The notes beneath the pieces are model-generated. The model had not been told where the DNA came from. It saw only the letters and a program-made list of their open reading frames with translations, and searched no databases. The translations under genes and the position numbers were made by a program. Source: CAINVV01 sp963663005 (GTDB taxonomy: Bacteria > Bacteroidota > Bacteroidia > Bacteroidales > Prolixibacteraceae). From it: 64,000 bases of DNA. The DNA lies in contig CAXXHH010000003.1 in the NCBI GenBank assembly GCA_963663005.2, positions 186,001-250,000 of the forward strand, in the 5' to 3' direction. This document shows positions 36,433 to 44,388 of the stretch, piece by piece (the first letter of the stretch is position 1; every line of letters starts with the position of its first letter).

Positions 36433-37959
36433 ATGAACAACCTTCAGGAAAAGATCGGTAAATACAGATGGACGATCTGTGCGCTGGTCTTCTTTGCCAC
36501 CACCGTAAACTACCTCGACCGACAGGTACTCAGTCTGCTGAAAGATCGTCTGGAAGTCCAGTTCAACTGGACGGATTCAGACTATGCCGACATTACCTCT
36601 GTCTTCCAGTTCGTTTATGCTATTTCGATGCTCTTTGCTGGCAGATTTATTGATTGGCTGGGTACCAAGCTGGGATATGCATGGTCTCTGGTAATCTGGT
36701 CGATAGGCGCCATGCTCCACGCCCTTGCAAAAGGAACGGGTGGTTTCATGTTTGGACGCGGTGTCCTTGGTTTTGGTGAAGCAGGAAACTTTCCGGCAGC
36801 TATAAAAACTGTGGCCGAATGGTTCCCGAAGAAGGAACGGGCGCTGGCAACAGGAATTTTCAACTCAGGAACCAACGTTGGAGCGATTCTTGCTCCGATT
36901 ACAGTCCCCTGGATCGCTGATCACCTTGGATGGCAAGCAGCGTTCCTGATCATCGGAGGAATTGGATTTTTATGGTTGATTTTCTGGTTTTGGCTATACG
37001 AAGTCCCAACCAAAAGCAAACGTGTCGGTGCAGCCGAATTTGCATATATTAACTCTGACACTGCAACCGAAGAAGTAAAGGCCGAAGGCACTGTTGATGA
37101 AAAAATATCCTGGTTTGAGCTTCTCAAATTCAGACAGACCTGGGCATTCAGTTTTGGAAAATTCATGACCGACGGCGTTTGGTGGTTTTTCCTGTTCTGG
37201 CTGCCAGCATACATGAAGGCACAATACGGCATGACCGGTATGCAAATCGCCTTCCCGCTGGCTATTCTCTACATGATGTCATCCATCGGTAGTATTGGCG
37301 GCGGATGGTTCCCGATGTACTATATCAACAAGGGCTACGAACCCTATGCCGGTCGTATGAAAGCAATGTTGACGATTGCCTTCTTCCCGTTGATCGTTCT
37401 GAGTGCACAATATCTTGGAGCCTACAGTTACTGGTTTCCGATCGTGATTATTGGTGTTGGAACGGCCGCTCACCAGGCCTGGTCTGCTAATATTTTTACC
37501 ACTGTTTCGGATATGTTCCCGAAAAAAGCGGTTGGAAGTGTGACCGGAATCGGTGGAATGGCCGGCGCTATTGGTGGTATTGTTGTAGGTAAGTCTGCTG
37601 GTTGGATGTTCGATGCCTACCGTTATGGCGGAATTGCAAAATCATGGATTGCTGCTCAATCACAACAACTGGGCGACTATGTTGCGAAAATCCGTGGTAT
37701 GCACCTCGTAAATAAAAATGGAGACTTACTGGATCTTACTAAAGTTGAATTGGGTAACCTTCCAAAAGACGTAATCGCGCAGTTGCAATCTGTGGATCCG
37801 GGATTGTTTGACCAACTAAAAAGCATTCAGGCACCGATTGTCCAAGGTCAAATGACAATCGCTTACACCTGGGTTTTCGGATTTTGTGCGCTCGCATACC
37901 TGATCGCATGGTTTGTCATGCATGCGCTGGTACCAAAATTCAAGAAGATCGACTTGTAA
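36433..37959 (+). CDS. exuT: hexuronate MFS transporter (ACS family, ExuT-like)
   Basis: A 508-residue major facilitator of the anion:cation symporter group, expected to import glucuronate and galacturonate with protons. NYLDRQVLS in the first segment and FGRGVLGFGEAGNFPAAIK are ExuT/GarP-type motifs. Twelve hydrophobic segments can be drawn. It is longer than E. coli ExuT because of a hydrophilic insertion of roughly 70 residues before the last segment (YVAKIRGMHLVNKNGDLLDL onward). It is third in the uxaE-uxaC-exuT operon and followed by a strong terminator. Confidence 0.88.
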   Translation: MNNLQEKIGKYRWTICALVFFATTVNYLDRQVLSLLKDRLEVQFNWTDSDYADITSVFQFVYAISMLFAGRFIDWLGTKLGYAWSLVIWSIGAMLHALAKGTGGFMFGRGVLGFGEAGNFPAAIKTVAEWFPKKERALATGIFNSGTNVGAILAPITVPWIADHLGWQAAFLIIGGIGFLWLIFWFWLYEVPTKSKRVGAAEFAYINSDTATEEVKAEGTVDEKISWFELLKFRQTWAFSFGKFMTDGVWWFFLFWLPAYMKAQYGMTGMQIAFPLAILYMMSSIGSIGGGWFPMYYINKGYEPYAGRMKAMLTIAFFPLIVLSAQYLGAYSYWFPIVIIGVGTAAHQAWSANIFTTVSDMFPKKAVGSVTGIGGMAGAIGGIVVGKSAGWMFDAYRYGGIAKSWIAAQSQQLGDYVAKIRGMHLVNKNGDLLDLTKVELGNLPKDVIAQLQSVDPGLFDQLKSIQAPIVQGQMTIAYTWVFGFCALAYLIAWFVMHALVPKFKKIDL

Positions 37960-37982
37960 ATGTTGGTTCACCTAATAAAAAA

Positions 37983-38021
37983 ACACCTGTCAGCGTTGAA
38001 AACCTGACAGGTGTTTTTTTT
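37983..38021. terminator. strong bidirectional terminator after exuT
   Basis: ACACCTGTCAG and CTGACAGGTGT form an 11-bp perfect stem around a 10-nt loop, followed by eight T. It serves exuT and, read on minus, the convergent aminotransferase gene whose stop overlaps its T-run. Confidence 0.9.
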
Positions 38022-39219
38022 AAATGGTCCTGCCGGGATAAACCTTCAATGCCTCTTTGAGACAAACAATTGAAGCTTTGAGATCTTCCTGATTTAATAC
38101 ATAGGCCACCCGGACCTCGTCTTTACCGGCGCCTGGAGTATCATAAAATCCGGAGGCTGGAGCCATCATCACGGTAGAGCCCTCAAATTCAAATTCCTCC
38201 AACATCCACTGACAAAATTTGTCACTATCATCAATCGGTAAACGAACCATCGAATAAAAAGCGCCCATCGGCATGGGTGAATAGACACCTTCAATCTCAT
38301 TCAGCGCGTTGATAAAATAGTCGCGGCGCTGGAGATATTCCTTGTAGACGTCTTCCATATATTCCGGAGGCGAGTCGACGGCGGATTCTGCCACCACCTG
38401 ACCCAGCATAGGCGGACAAAGCCTTGCCATCGCAAGCTTCGATATCGTTTTTATAACAGTAGTATTTTTTGAAACGAGGGAGCCAATCCGAATTCCGCAG
38501 GCGCTAAACCGTTTCGAAACGGAATCAACCATAACCACATTTTCTTTGATCCGGTTGAGCTCTAAAACTGAATAATGGGACTTTCCGTCGTAGACAAACT
38601 CGCTATAAACCTCGTCAGCAATCAGATACAGATCATATCTAAGAACCAGATCCTGTAGTTGAAGCAACTCCTCACGGGTGTAAACATACCCTGTCGGGTT
38701 ATTTGGATTGCAGATAAAGATGCCTTTTGTTTTCGGACCAATAACCTTTTCGAACTCTGTAATCGATGGAAGGTGAAAACCCGTTTCGATCGTGGAAGTA
38801 AGCGGCTTAATCACCACTCCGTTCGCCACCGCGAAGGACTGGTAATTCGCATAAAAAGGCTCGGGAATGATAACCTCGTCGCCCGGATTAAAGCAAACCA
38901 CAAAAGCGAAGGAGATCGCTTCTGATCCGCCGGTAGTAATCAATATCTGGGAAGCATCAACTTCCAGGTTACGGTCGCGGTAATATTGTTCCAACTTCTT
39001 CCGATAGGTCTCATTTCCAAATGAATGCCCATAAGGAATAAGGTCAAAATCGAAATTTCGTATCCGCTCAATGGCATGCTGCGGAGTCTTAATATCAGGC
39101 TGACCAATATTTAAATGATAAACTTTGCGACCCAAAGCTTTGGCTTTTTCGGCATACGGAACCAGCTTTCTGATGGCCGATTCGGGTAACTCCTCTCCCC
39201 TCTTAGATATTGCAGGCAT
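38020..39219 (-). CDS. class I/II PLP-dependent aminotransferase (aspartate aminotransferase-like)
   Basis: A 399-residue fold-type I aminotransferase. HLNIGQPDIKTP and PYGHSFGNETYRKKL are the N-terminal blocks, ICNPNNPTGYVYTREEL the PLP and substrate region, LIADEVYSEFVYDG follows, and MVDSVSKRFSACGIRIG carries the Schiff-base lysine. The Arg that binds the substrate carboxylate is in EVRVAYVLN. The amino donor is uncertain; aspartate, alanine or aromatic activity would all fit. A minus-strand -7 box (CAAAGATA on plus) is at 39246-39253. Confidence 0.88.
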   Translation of the reverse strand: MPAISKRGEELPESAIRKLVPYAEKAKALGRKVYHLNIGQPDIKTPQHAIERIRNFDFDLIPYGHSFGNETYRKKLEQYYRDRNLEVDASQILITTGGSEAISFAFVVCFNPGDEVIIPEPFYANYQSFAVANGVVIKPLTSTIETGFHLPSITEFEKVIGPKTKGIFICNPNNPTGYVYTREELLQLQDLVLRYDLYLIADEVYSEFVYDGKSHYSVLELNRIKENVVMVDSVSKRFSACGIRIGSLVSKNTTVIKTISKLAMARLCPPMLGQVVAESAVDSPPEYMEDVYKEYLQRRDYFINALNEIEGVYSPMPMGAFYSMVRLPIDDSDKFCQWMLEEFEFEGSTVMMAPASGFYDTPGAGKDEVRVAYVLNQEDLKASIVCLKEALKVYPGRTI

Positions 39220-39422
39220 TCAGTACTTTTGATTATTGTCCGCCCCAAAGATACAATTATAATTATTTTTAATTTCCACCCAAATACTTTCTTTTTGTTA
39301 AGAAATCACCCCAATAATTAAAAAATGAACAGTAAACACCACCACATCGTTCACTTATGTAAAACTATGAATACCCTTTAATATATGGGATTTAGTCATG
39401 GTATGGTGCTGGTTTCTTTGCT

Positions 39423-39430
39423 TAATTTTG
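39423..39430 (+). promoter_or_regulatory. candidate -7 box of the ald promoter
   Basis: TAATTTTG fits TAnnTTTG and ends 23 bp before the ald ATG. No good -33 TTTG is seen at the right distance. Confidence 0.45.
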
Positions 39431-39453
39431 TAGACAATTAAAATTAGTTTACC

Positions 39454-40569
39454 ATGATAATCGGATTACCAAAAGAAATTAAAAATAACGAAAACCGTGT
39501 TGCGCTGACTCCAGCCGGTGTAGCCGAGTTAGTTAAAAGAGGCAATGCTGTTTATGTTCAGGCTACCGCCGGAAACGGAAGCGGATTTGCCGATGCTGAA
39601 TACGTCGAGGCAGGCGGAATCGTTCTTCCTACCATTGAAGAAGTTTATGCTATCGCGGACATGATCGTGAAAGTGAAAGAGCCGATCGAGTCTGAATATT
39701 CATTGATTAAAGAGGGACAACTCGTCTATACATATTTCCACTTTGCTTCTTCTGAACCATTGACTCATGCAATGATCAACCGCAAAGCCGTTTGTCTGGC
39801 CTACGAAACTGTAGAATTGGACGACCGTTCCTTGCCATTGCTGATCCCGATGTCTGAGGTAGCCGGAAGGATGTCTATTCACGAAGGTGCAAAATACCTG
39901 GAGAAAACATTCGGTGGACGTGGCATGTTACTGGGAGGTGTTCCCGGAGTATTGCCAGCAAAAGTTCTGATTTTGGGTGGTGGTATCGTTGGAACCGAGG
40001 CCGCCAAAATGGCCGCCGGACTGGGTGCCGATGTGACTATCATGGATATCAGCCTGAAACGCCTTCGTTACCTCGATGACATCATGCCAGCGAATGTTAA
40101 GACTCAGATGTCAAACGATTACAATATTCGTTCACAAGTTAAGGTCAGTGACCTGATTATTGGCGCTGTTCTCATTCCGGGAACGAAAGCTCCGTTCCTC
40201 GTCACCAAGGATATGCTGAAAACGATGAATCCCGGTACCGTGATGGTAGACGTTGCCGTTGACCAGGGTGGATGCATCGAGACAACTGTACCTTCAACTC
40301 ATGATCATCCGACCTACGTTGTTGATGATGTGATTCATTATACAGTGGCAAACATGCCGGGAGCCGTTCCACGCACCTCGACTATTGCCTTGACAAATGC
40401 AACACTTCCATACGCCATAAGTTTGGCATCCATGGGATGGAAAAAAGCCTGCATCGAAGACAAAGCCCTGCGTAAAGGACTCAACGTTGTGAACGGAAAG
40501 ATCGTTTATAAAGGCGTAGCCGATGCATGGGGATTACCTTATTTTCAGGTAGAGGAAGTACTGCAATAA
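39454..40569 (+). CDS. ald: alanine dehydrogenase
   Basis: Catalyses reversible NAD-dependent deamination of L-alanine to pyruvate and ammonia. GLPKEIKNNENRVALTPAGV is the family start, with the substrate-binding Arg. YTYFHFASSEPLT holds the catalytic His, VLILGGGIVGTEAAKMAAGLG the dinucleotide loop, and NMPGAVPRTSTIALTNATLPY the C-terminal signature. The length of 371 residues is standard. It is a single-gene unit with its own promoter and terminator, and the accessory region begins just after it. Confidence 0.95.
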   Translation: MIIGLPKEIKNNENRVALTPAGVAELVKRGNAVYVQATAGNGSGFADAEYVEAGGIVLPTIEEVYAIADMIVKVKEPIESEYSLIKEGQLVYTYFHFASSEPLTHAMINRKAVCLAYETVELDDRSLPLLIPMSEVAGRMSIHEGAKYLEKTFGGRGMLLGGVPGVLPAKVLILGGGIVGTEAAKMAAGLGADVTIMDISLKRLRYLDDIMPANVKTQMSNDYNIRSQVKVSDLIIGAVLIPGTKAPFLVTKDMLKTMNPGTVMVDVAVDQGGCIETTVPSTHDHPTYVVDDVIHYTVANMPGAVPRTSTIALTNATLPYAISLASMGWKKACIEDKALRKGLNVVNGKIVYKGVADAWGLPYFQVEEVLQ

Positions 40570-40628
40570 ATCAAACTATAAAATCTCTTGACAAGGAGAT
40601 TAATCAGCCAGTTTAATCATACGATTAC

Positions 40629-40667
40629 AATCAAAAAGGGCTTCCATTGCGGGAGCCCTTTTTGATT
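40629..40667. terminator. terminator after ald
   Basis: AATCAAAAAGGGCT and AGCCCTTTTTGATT form a 14-bp perfect inverted repeat with an 11-nt loop, terminating on both strands. Two further hairpins reuse the AATCAAAAA word at 40711-40752 and 40749-40792. Confidence 0.8.
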
Positions 40668-40710
40668 TTGGTGAACTAAAAAACTGTATAAAATTTGAAC
40701 GTACACCCAA

Positions 40711-40792
40711 AATCAAAAAAAACACCCAGCCCCAAAGGGCGTTTTTTTGATTTTTAGGGCTCCCTTCAGGGTTCGGGGTAAACCCAAAAATC
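40711..40792. repeat. two extra AATCAAAAA-arm hairpins
   Basis: AATCAAAAAAAACACCC (40711-40727) faces GGGCGTTTTTTTGATT, and the outgoing GATTTTTAGGG (40749-40759) faces CCCAAAAATC (40783-40792). They look like successive copies or rearrangements of the ald terminator arm. Confidence 0.55.
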
Positions 40793-40811
40793 AAAATGAT
40801 TAAAATTCAAT

Positions 40812-40930
40812 ATGCCGTAGGCATCAAATGTGGGTAGAAGGCAAATGATGGCAAGCCCCTTTCGTCCCGTCCGGGACGAGATAATCGAAATTTGTCGATT
40901 TTCTACCCACATAAAATCCCTACCGGGATT
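40812..40930. repeat. nested short hairpins (MITE-like repeat cluster)
   Basis: An outer inverted repeat GTGGGTAGAA/TTCTACCCAC (40830-40839 and 40901-40910) encloses TCGTCCCG-TC-CGGGACGA (40862-40879) and AATCGA/TCGATT (40883-40900). It is flanked by ATGCC-GTA-GGCAT (40812-40824) and AATCCC-TACC-GGGATT (40915-40930). A 71-codon open frame across it is an artefact of the repeats. Confidence 0.6.
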
Positions 40931-41349
40931 AGGAAATGTAATTTTGAACAGTCTCATAAATTATTTGGAGAAAAGCGACAAAGGCAAATCCCATAATAAC
41001 CATTTGGGATTTGTTGCATTGTTCGCTACATTCAGCCTGCAGTAAGGCCCTGCAGCATTAATTCCACAACGATTTATCCCCACCTAAATCCACCAGCTGT
41101 AAAGAAAATTGCTAGTCCGCAGGACAATTTAGCACCTGGAAATTATTATGTTAAAAATTGAAAATAAGAGACATAACTCTTACTTTTTTCAAAAATTGCT
41201 GTTACCTTCGTTATAACCTAAAGCTAACGAATATGTTGAGGATAAAGAATTTCCACCGGATTAAAGCAATTAGGCACCATATAAATACAGTAAACCGACT
41301 GAAACATACTAGTTATGTACAAGGCTGAAAATCTCACCTTACGACAAAT
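40931..41349. other. intergenic region at the left edge of the accessory block
   Basis: No gene is supported. A small hairpin lies near 41108-41132 (GTCC-GCA-GGAC core). TACCTTCG (41213-41220) is a weak -7-like box about 130 bp before the first accessory gene, with TTTC upstream at a 22-bp spacing. Confidence 0.4.
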
Positions 41350-42207
41350 ATGATAACAATTCCAGAATTAGTCGAATACAGCAATAATTTGTATGGTCGC
41401 ACTGACGAACAATGTGTTACCTGCCTGAATCCTAATTGTGCAGGGAGATGTTCAAAATGTTTTAATGCAATTCATGGCTTTTATAGTACCAGAGACTATG
41501 ACTGCGATAATTTAATATATCATTACGTTTGTGAATATATTTATGCAAAAAGTGCAGAGATATACCACTTGTTCAATCGCCACCTTGAGCTTAGAGCTCT
41601 TGAGCATTATAGAATTTTATCAATTGGTTGTGGTCCTGCATCAGAATTATTTGGAATATGTAATGCATTACCGGAAGTACTAGTTGACTATAAAGGTTTT
41701 GATCTAAATCATCGTTGGGGGAGGATTCATACTACCATATCAAATTCTGTTCATGATGATCCAAACCGAAATATTGAGTTTTATTGTTTGAACACCTTTG
41801 AAGAGTTTGAAAATCTAGATTTTACACCCAATATTCTGGTGCTTTCATACTTGATTTCTCATTTGCCCAAAGCGGGAATTGACGTAAATGATTTCTTGTT
41901 AAATCTCGAACAAATAATTATTGACTCTATGCCAAATAATTCATTTATAATTCTAAATGACACTAATCATAAAATTGTTAGAGATAACTTTGAGGTGTCA
42001 TTAAATAGTCTAAATAATAGAGGGCGCGCAAGCTATATTACGACTCGTTATCGTTTTAAAGGATATTGTTATGAAAGAAGTATTAGACATCAAACAGATG
42101 CACTATTTCATCCTATCCCTCTACATATAAGAGATAGGTTTGAAACATGGAGAGAATGTGGACACACTGCTCAAATAGTAATTAAAAAGGAATTGTATGA
42201 TAATTAG
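41350..42207 (+). CDS. Cys-rich methyltransferase-like protein, partner of DUF1848
   Basis: A 285-residue protein that I recognise only partly. The N-terminus has a compact cysteine cluster, Cys22, Cys25, Cys30, Cys34 and Cys37 (C-x2-C-x4-C-x3-C-x2-C), able to hold zinc or an Fe-S cluster. Its last three cysteines have radical-SAM-like spacing. RILSIGCGPASELFGI (around residue 90) resembles motif I of Rossmann methyltransferases, and LVLSYLISHLPKAG and SFIILNDTN fit later strands. The 3' end overlaps the DUF1848 gene by 11 bp, implying coupled translation. The sequence is visibly more A/T-rich than the flanking housekeeping genes, suggesting transfer. Function is unknown; modification of RNA, DNA or a small molecule are all open. 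Confidence 0.6.
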   Translation: MITIPELVEYSNNLYGRTDEQCVTCLNPNCAGRCSKCFNAIHGFYSTRDYDCDNLIYHYVCEYIYAKSAEIYHLFNRHLELRALEHYRILSIGCGPASELFGICNALPEVLVDYKGFDLNHRWGRIHTTISNSVHDDPNRNIEFYCLNTFEEFENLDFTPNILVLSYLISHLPKAGIDVNDFLLNLEQIIIDSMPNNSFIILNDTNHKIVRDNFEVSLNSLNNRGRASYITTRYRFKGYCYERSIRHQTDALFHPIPLHIRDRFETWRECGHTAQIVIKKELYDN

Positions 42208-43126
42208 TGCTAGTCGCAGAACTGATATACCAGCCTTCTACTCTGAATGGTTTTTTAATCGTTTAAAAGAGGGGTTTGTCTATGTTCGTAATCCTATTAA
42301 TAAGAACCAAATTAGCAAAATATCTCTTCGTCAAGAGGATATTGATTGTTTCGTTTTCTGGACAAAAAACGCTAACCCTTTTTTGAGTAGATTGACCGAA
42401 TTAAACTCATACAAATTCTACTTTCAATATACCATTAACTCTTATGGGAAAGATTTAGAGCCAACGGTTCCCAAGAAAAATGAGATAATAGATTCATTTA
42501 TAGAGCTATCAAAAATAATTGGGAAAGAAAAGGTTATCTGGAGATATGATCCAATTCTTATTTCAGAAAAATATACCGCCGATTATCATTTAAAGTATTT
42601 TGAATCAATTGCAGAAAAAATTAGTCCGTATACCGAAAAATGTGTAATTAGTTTTATTGATTTATATAAAAAATGTGAGAGGAATCTAAAAAAAACTGAC
42701 GTAAGAAAGCTTGAGGAAGAGGAAACTATATCAATTTCCATAAACCTTAAAGCTATCTCGAACAGATATAATCTTTCTCTTGAAACATGTGCAGAAAGTA
42801 TTGAATTAGAATCACTAGGTGTTGGACACAATAGGTGTATCGACAATATTCTAATTGAGAGAATCCTTGGTAAAAGGATTAATGTTTCAAAAGATAAAAA
42901 CCAAAGAGATGTTTGTGGATGTATTGAAAGTGTAGACATTGGCGCATATAATACTTGTAAGCATCATTGTCTATACTGCTATGCTAATTTTAATTCACAG
43001 TTAGTAATGGAGAATATTCTGGTTCATTCAAGTACATCACCATTATTATATGGTACCGTTGGAGAAAAAGATATTATAAAGGAGAGAAAGAATAAATCAA
43101 TAATTGAAAAAACACTTTTTGGATAG
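42197..43126 (+). CDS. DUF1848 family protein with C-terminal radical-SAM-like Cys motif
   Basis: A 309-residue DUF1848 protein. The start MIISASRRTDIPAFYSEWF and KEGFVYVRNP are the family hallmarks, followed by DCFVFWTKNANPF and VIWRYDPILIS in a barrel-like order. The C-terminus carries Cys240, Cys242, Cys254, Cys258 and Cys261 in VCGCIESVDIGAYNTC and KHHCLYC. The last three form C-x3-C-x2-C, the Fe-S ligand spacing of radical SAM enzymes, here at the C-terminal rather than the N-terminal end. No activity has been established for the family as far as I know. It is coupled to the upstream Cys-rich methyltransferase-like gene. Confidence 0.8.
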   Translation: MIISASRRTDIPAFYSEWFFNRLKEGFVYVRNPINKNQISKISLRQEDIDCFVFWTKNANPFLSRLTELNSYKFYFQYTINSYGKDLEPTVPKKNEIIDSFIELSKIIGKEKVIWRYDPILISEKYTADYHLKYFESIAEKISPYTEKCVISFIDLYKKCERNLKKTDVRKLEEEETISISINLKAISNRYNLSLETCAESIELESLGVGHNRCIDNILIERILGKRINVSKDKNQRDVCGCIESVDIGAYNTCKHHCLYCYANFNSQLVMENILVHSSTSPLLYGTVGEKDIIKERKNKSIIEKTLFG

Positions 43127-43315
43127 TGAACCCCTGTGCATAACAATAGCTACCCGCAAATCGTGCAGCGGTGGTTTTCGGTGTGCATCTTTCCGCTCAA
43201 GCTGCTTTTCGGCTTGACAGGAAATCACCCGCAATCCTCCCCAGCGTGCAGCTTCCCACGCTGGCTGCAACTCTAGAAAAGACAGTGCTAACTTGAAAAT
43301 GATTGTGAAAATAAA
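43127..43315. repeat. cassette spacer S1
   Basis: It begins with CATAACAATAGCTACC shortly after the DUF1848 stop, continues with TGGTTTTCGGT and GCATCTTTCCGCT, blocks shared with S3 and S5, and includes a hairpin around AAGC-TGCTTTTCG-GCTT. It lacks the AACCGC...ACGTTA end found in S2 and S4. Confidence 0.55.
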
Positions 43316-44092
43316 ATGAGTAGCAAGACCTTTTTGACAATTTCTAAAAAAGAGTGTCTCATAGTTTATAGAGACATCCTTGAAAATTCGGACAAAAAAT
43401 GGGATGCTGGCAAAAAACTTGCTGATATTGAAGAGTATGGTGGTGCAACTTCAATGGCAATAATCAGTGTAGAAGAATTAATTAAAGCCCTTGTGGTGTT
43501 TCTTGATGGGAAAGGATTTGAATTTAGAAATGTAAAGGGAATGGACGCAATTTTTAATCATCACCAAATTCGCTATTTTCTTGCATACGCTATGTTTGTT
43601 ATGAGTTTATTTGGGGAGGAGCTTCTTAAATTTATTGGTAAAGTTCGTGAGAATCCTAACAGTATAATCATACTAAGCGAAGAGATTAAAAACGATAAGG
43701 AATTTTTCGAAAAGAACATAAAGTTTTACCTTTTCCGAAAAATGATTCTGATTAAGGAAGAATTTAATTGGTTTTCAAAAGTTGACATTTTCAGAAAGGA
43801 GGGATTTTATTGTGATTATGATGACCAATTGAAAAATCCAATAAAAATTACAAAGGAAGATTACTACGGAGTTTTTCAACGACTAGAAAGAGTAAAGAAA
43901 ATAGGAATTGCTTTAATTGATAGTTTTAACATTCAGGACGAAAAGACAACAGAGCAATTTGATAACATAAAACGTGATTTTAAACAAAAGGACTATTATC
44001 AAAAAATCGGAGACTCTTTAGCAACCATGAGAAAAACCAGACAGAGTCCATTTGATTTAATAAAACAAAGCTTTGATAAGGATTACAATTAA
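43316..44092 (+). CDS. AbiV-like abortive-infection (HEPN superfamily) protein
   Basis: A 258-residue, mostly helical protein resembling the AbiV family of phage abortive-infection proteins. Matching points are the early helix with ATSMAIISVEELIKALV, equivalent of the family's A-I-x-x-x-EE-x-x-K-A motif, a following FNHHQIRYFLA region with paired His, and RKEGFYCDYDDQLKNP, equivalent of the R-x-x-G-x-Y-x-D block. AbiV in Lactococcus blocks phage translation; the activity here is inferred. No partner gene is evident. It sits alone between two spacer elements in the accessory array and is A/T-rich, pointing to acquired DNA. Confidence 0.6.
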   Translation: MSSKTFLTISKKECLIVYRDILENSDKKWDAGKKLADIEEYGGATSMAIISVEELIKALVVFLDGKGFEFRNVKGMDAIFNHHQIRYFLAYAMFVMSLFGEELLKFIGKVRENPNSIIILSEEIKNDKEFFEKNIKFYLFRKMILIKEEFNWFSKVDIFRKEGFYCDYDDQLKNPIKITKEDYYGVFQRLERVKKIGIALIDSFNIQDEKTTEQFDNIKRDFKQKDYYQKIGDSLATMRKTRQSPFDLIKQSFDKDYN

Positions 44093-44187
44093 TAATAAGT
44101 AAAAAGAGCAGCAGCCAACACAGTGTATACATCATGCGGGTTTCAGAGCAAATTGCAAGTTCATCACCGCTGGCGCGGATTTGCAAT
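44093..44187. repeat. cassette spacer S2, left half (interrupted by the IS)
   Basis: It starts near GCCAACACAGTG and reaches GGCGCGGATTTGCAAT, where the IS has inserted. It continues at 45629. The ATTTGCAAT at the break is duplicated on both sides of the IS. Confidence 0.6.
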
Positions 44188-44372
44188 TAGGGGTGTTCGG
44201 AAGAAATTTACTTAGCATAAATCCAAGTATTTCAAGCACATAGATAAATTTCGGCATATCTTGATTTTACAATCGCATTTTTGATTTGAAAATTCAGCCA
44301 TTTTCAACAATTTTCTGTAGCTCCTGTTTGTAACTTTCTGTTGATTTGATACTTAAATTAAGACTTGGAATC

Positions 44373-44380
44373 TACTTTTG
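44373..44380 (+). promoter_or_regulatory. -7 box of the IS transposase promoter, possibly leaderless
   Basis: TACTTTTG matches the consensus and ends only 8 bp before the transposase ATG, so the transcript would have almost no leader. The nearest TTTG (44345-44348) is 24 bp upstream, slightly far. Confidence 0.4.
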
Positions 44381-44388
44381 CTTTATAA

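Noticed and set aside
40830..41045. 71-codon plus-strand open frame after ald
   Set aside because: It lies over the nested hairpin repeats and has no family resemblance.
41350..42207. Calling the Cys-rich gene a radical SAM enzyme
   Set aside because: Although three cysteines have the right spacing, five clustered cysteines and a GCGPASE methyltransferase loop make a zinc or Fe-S-bearing methyltransferase fold at least as likely.
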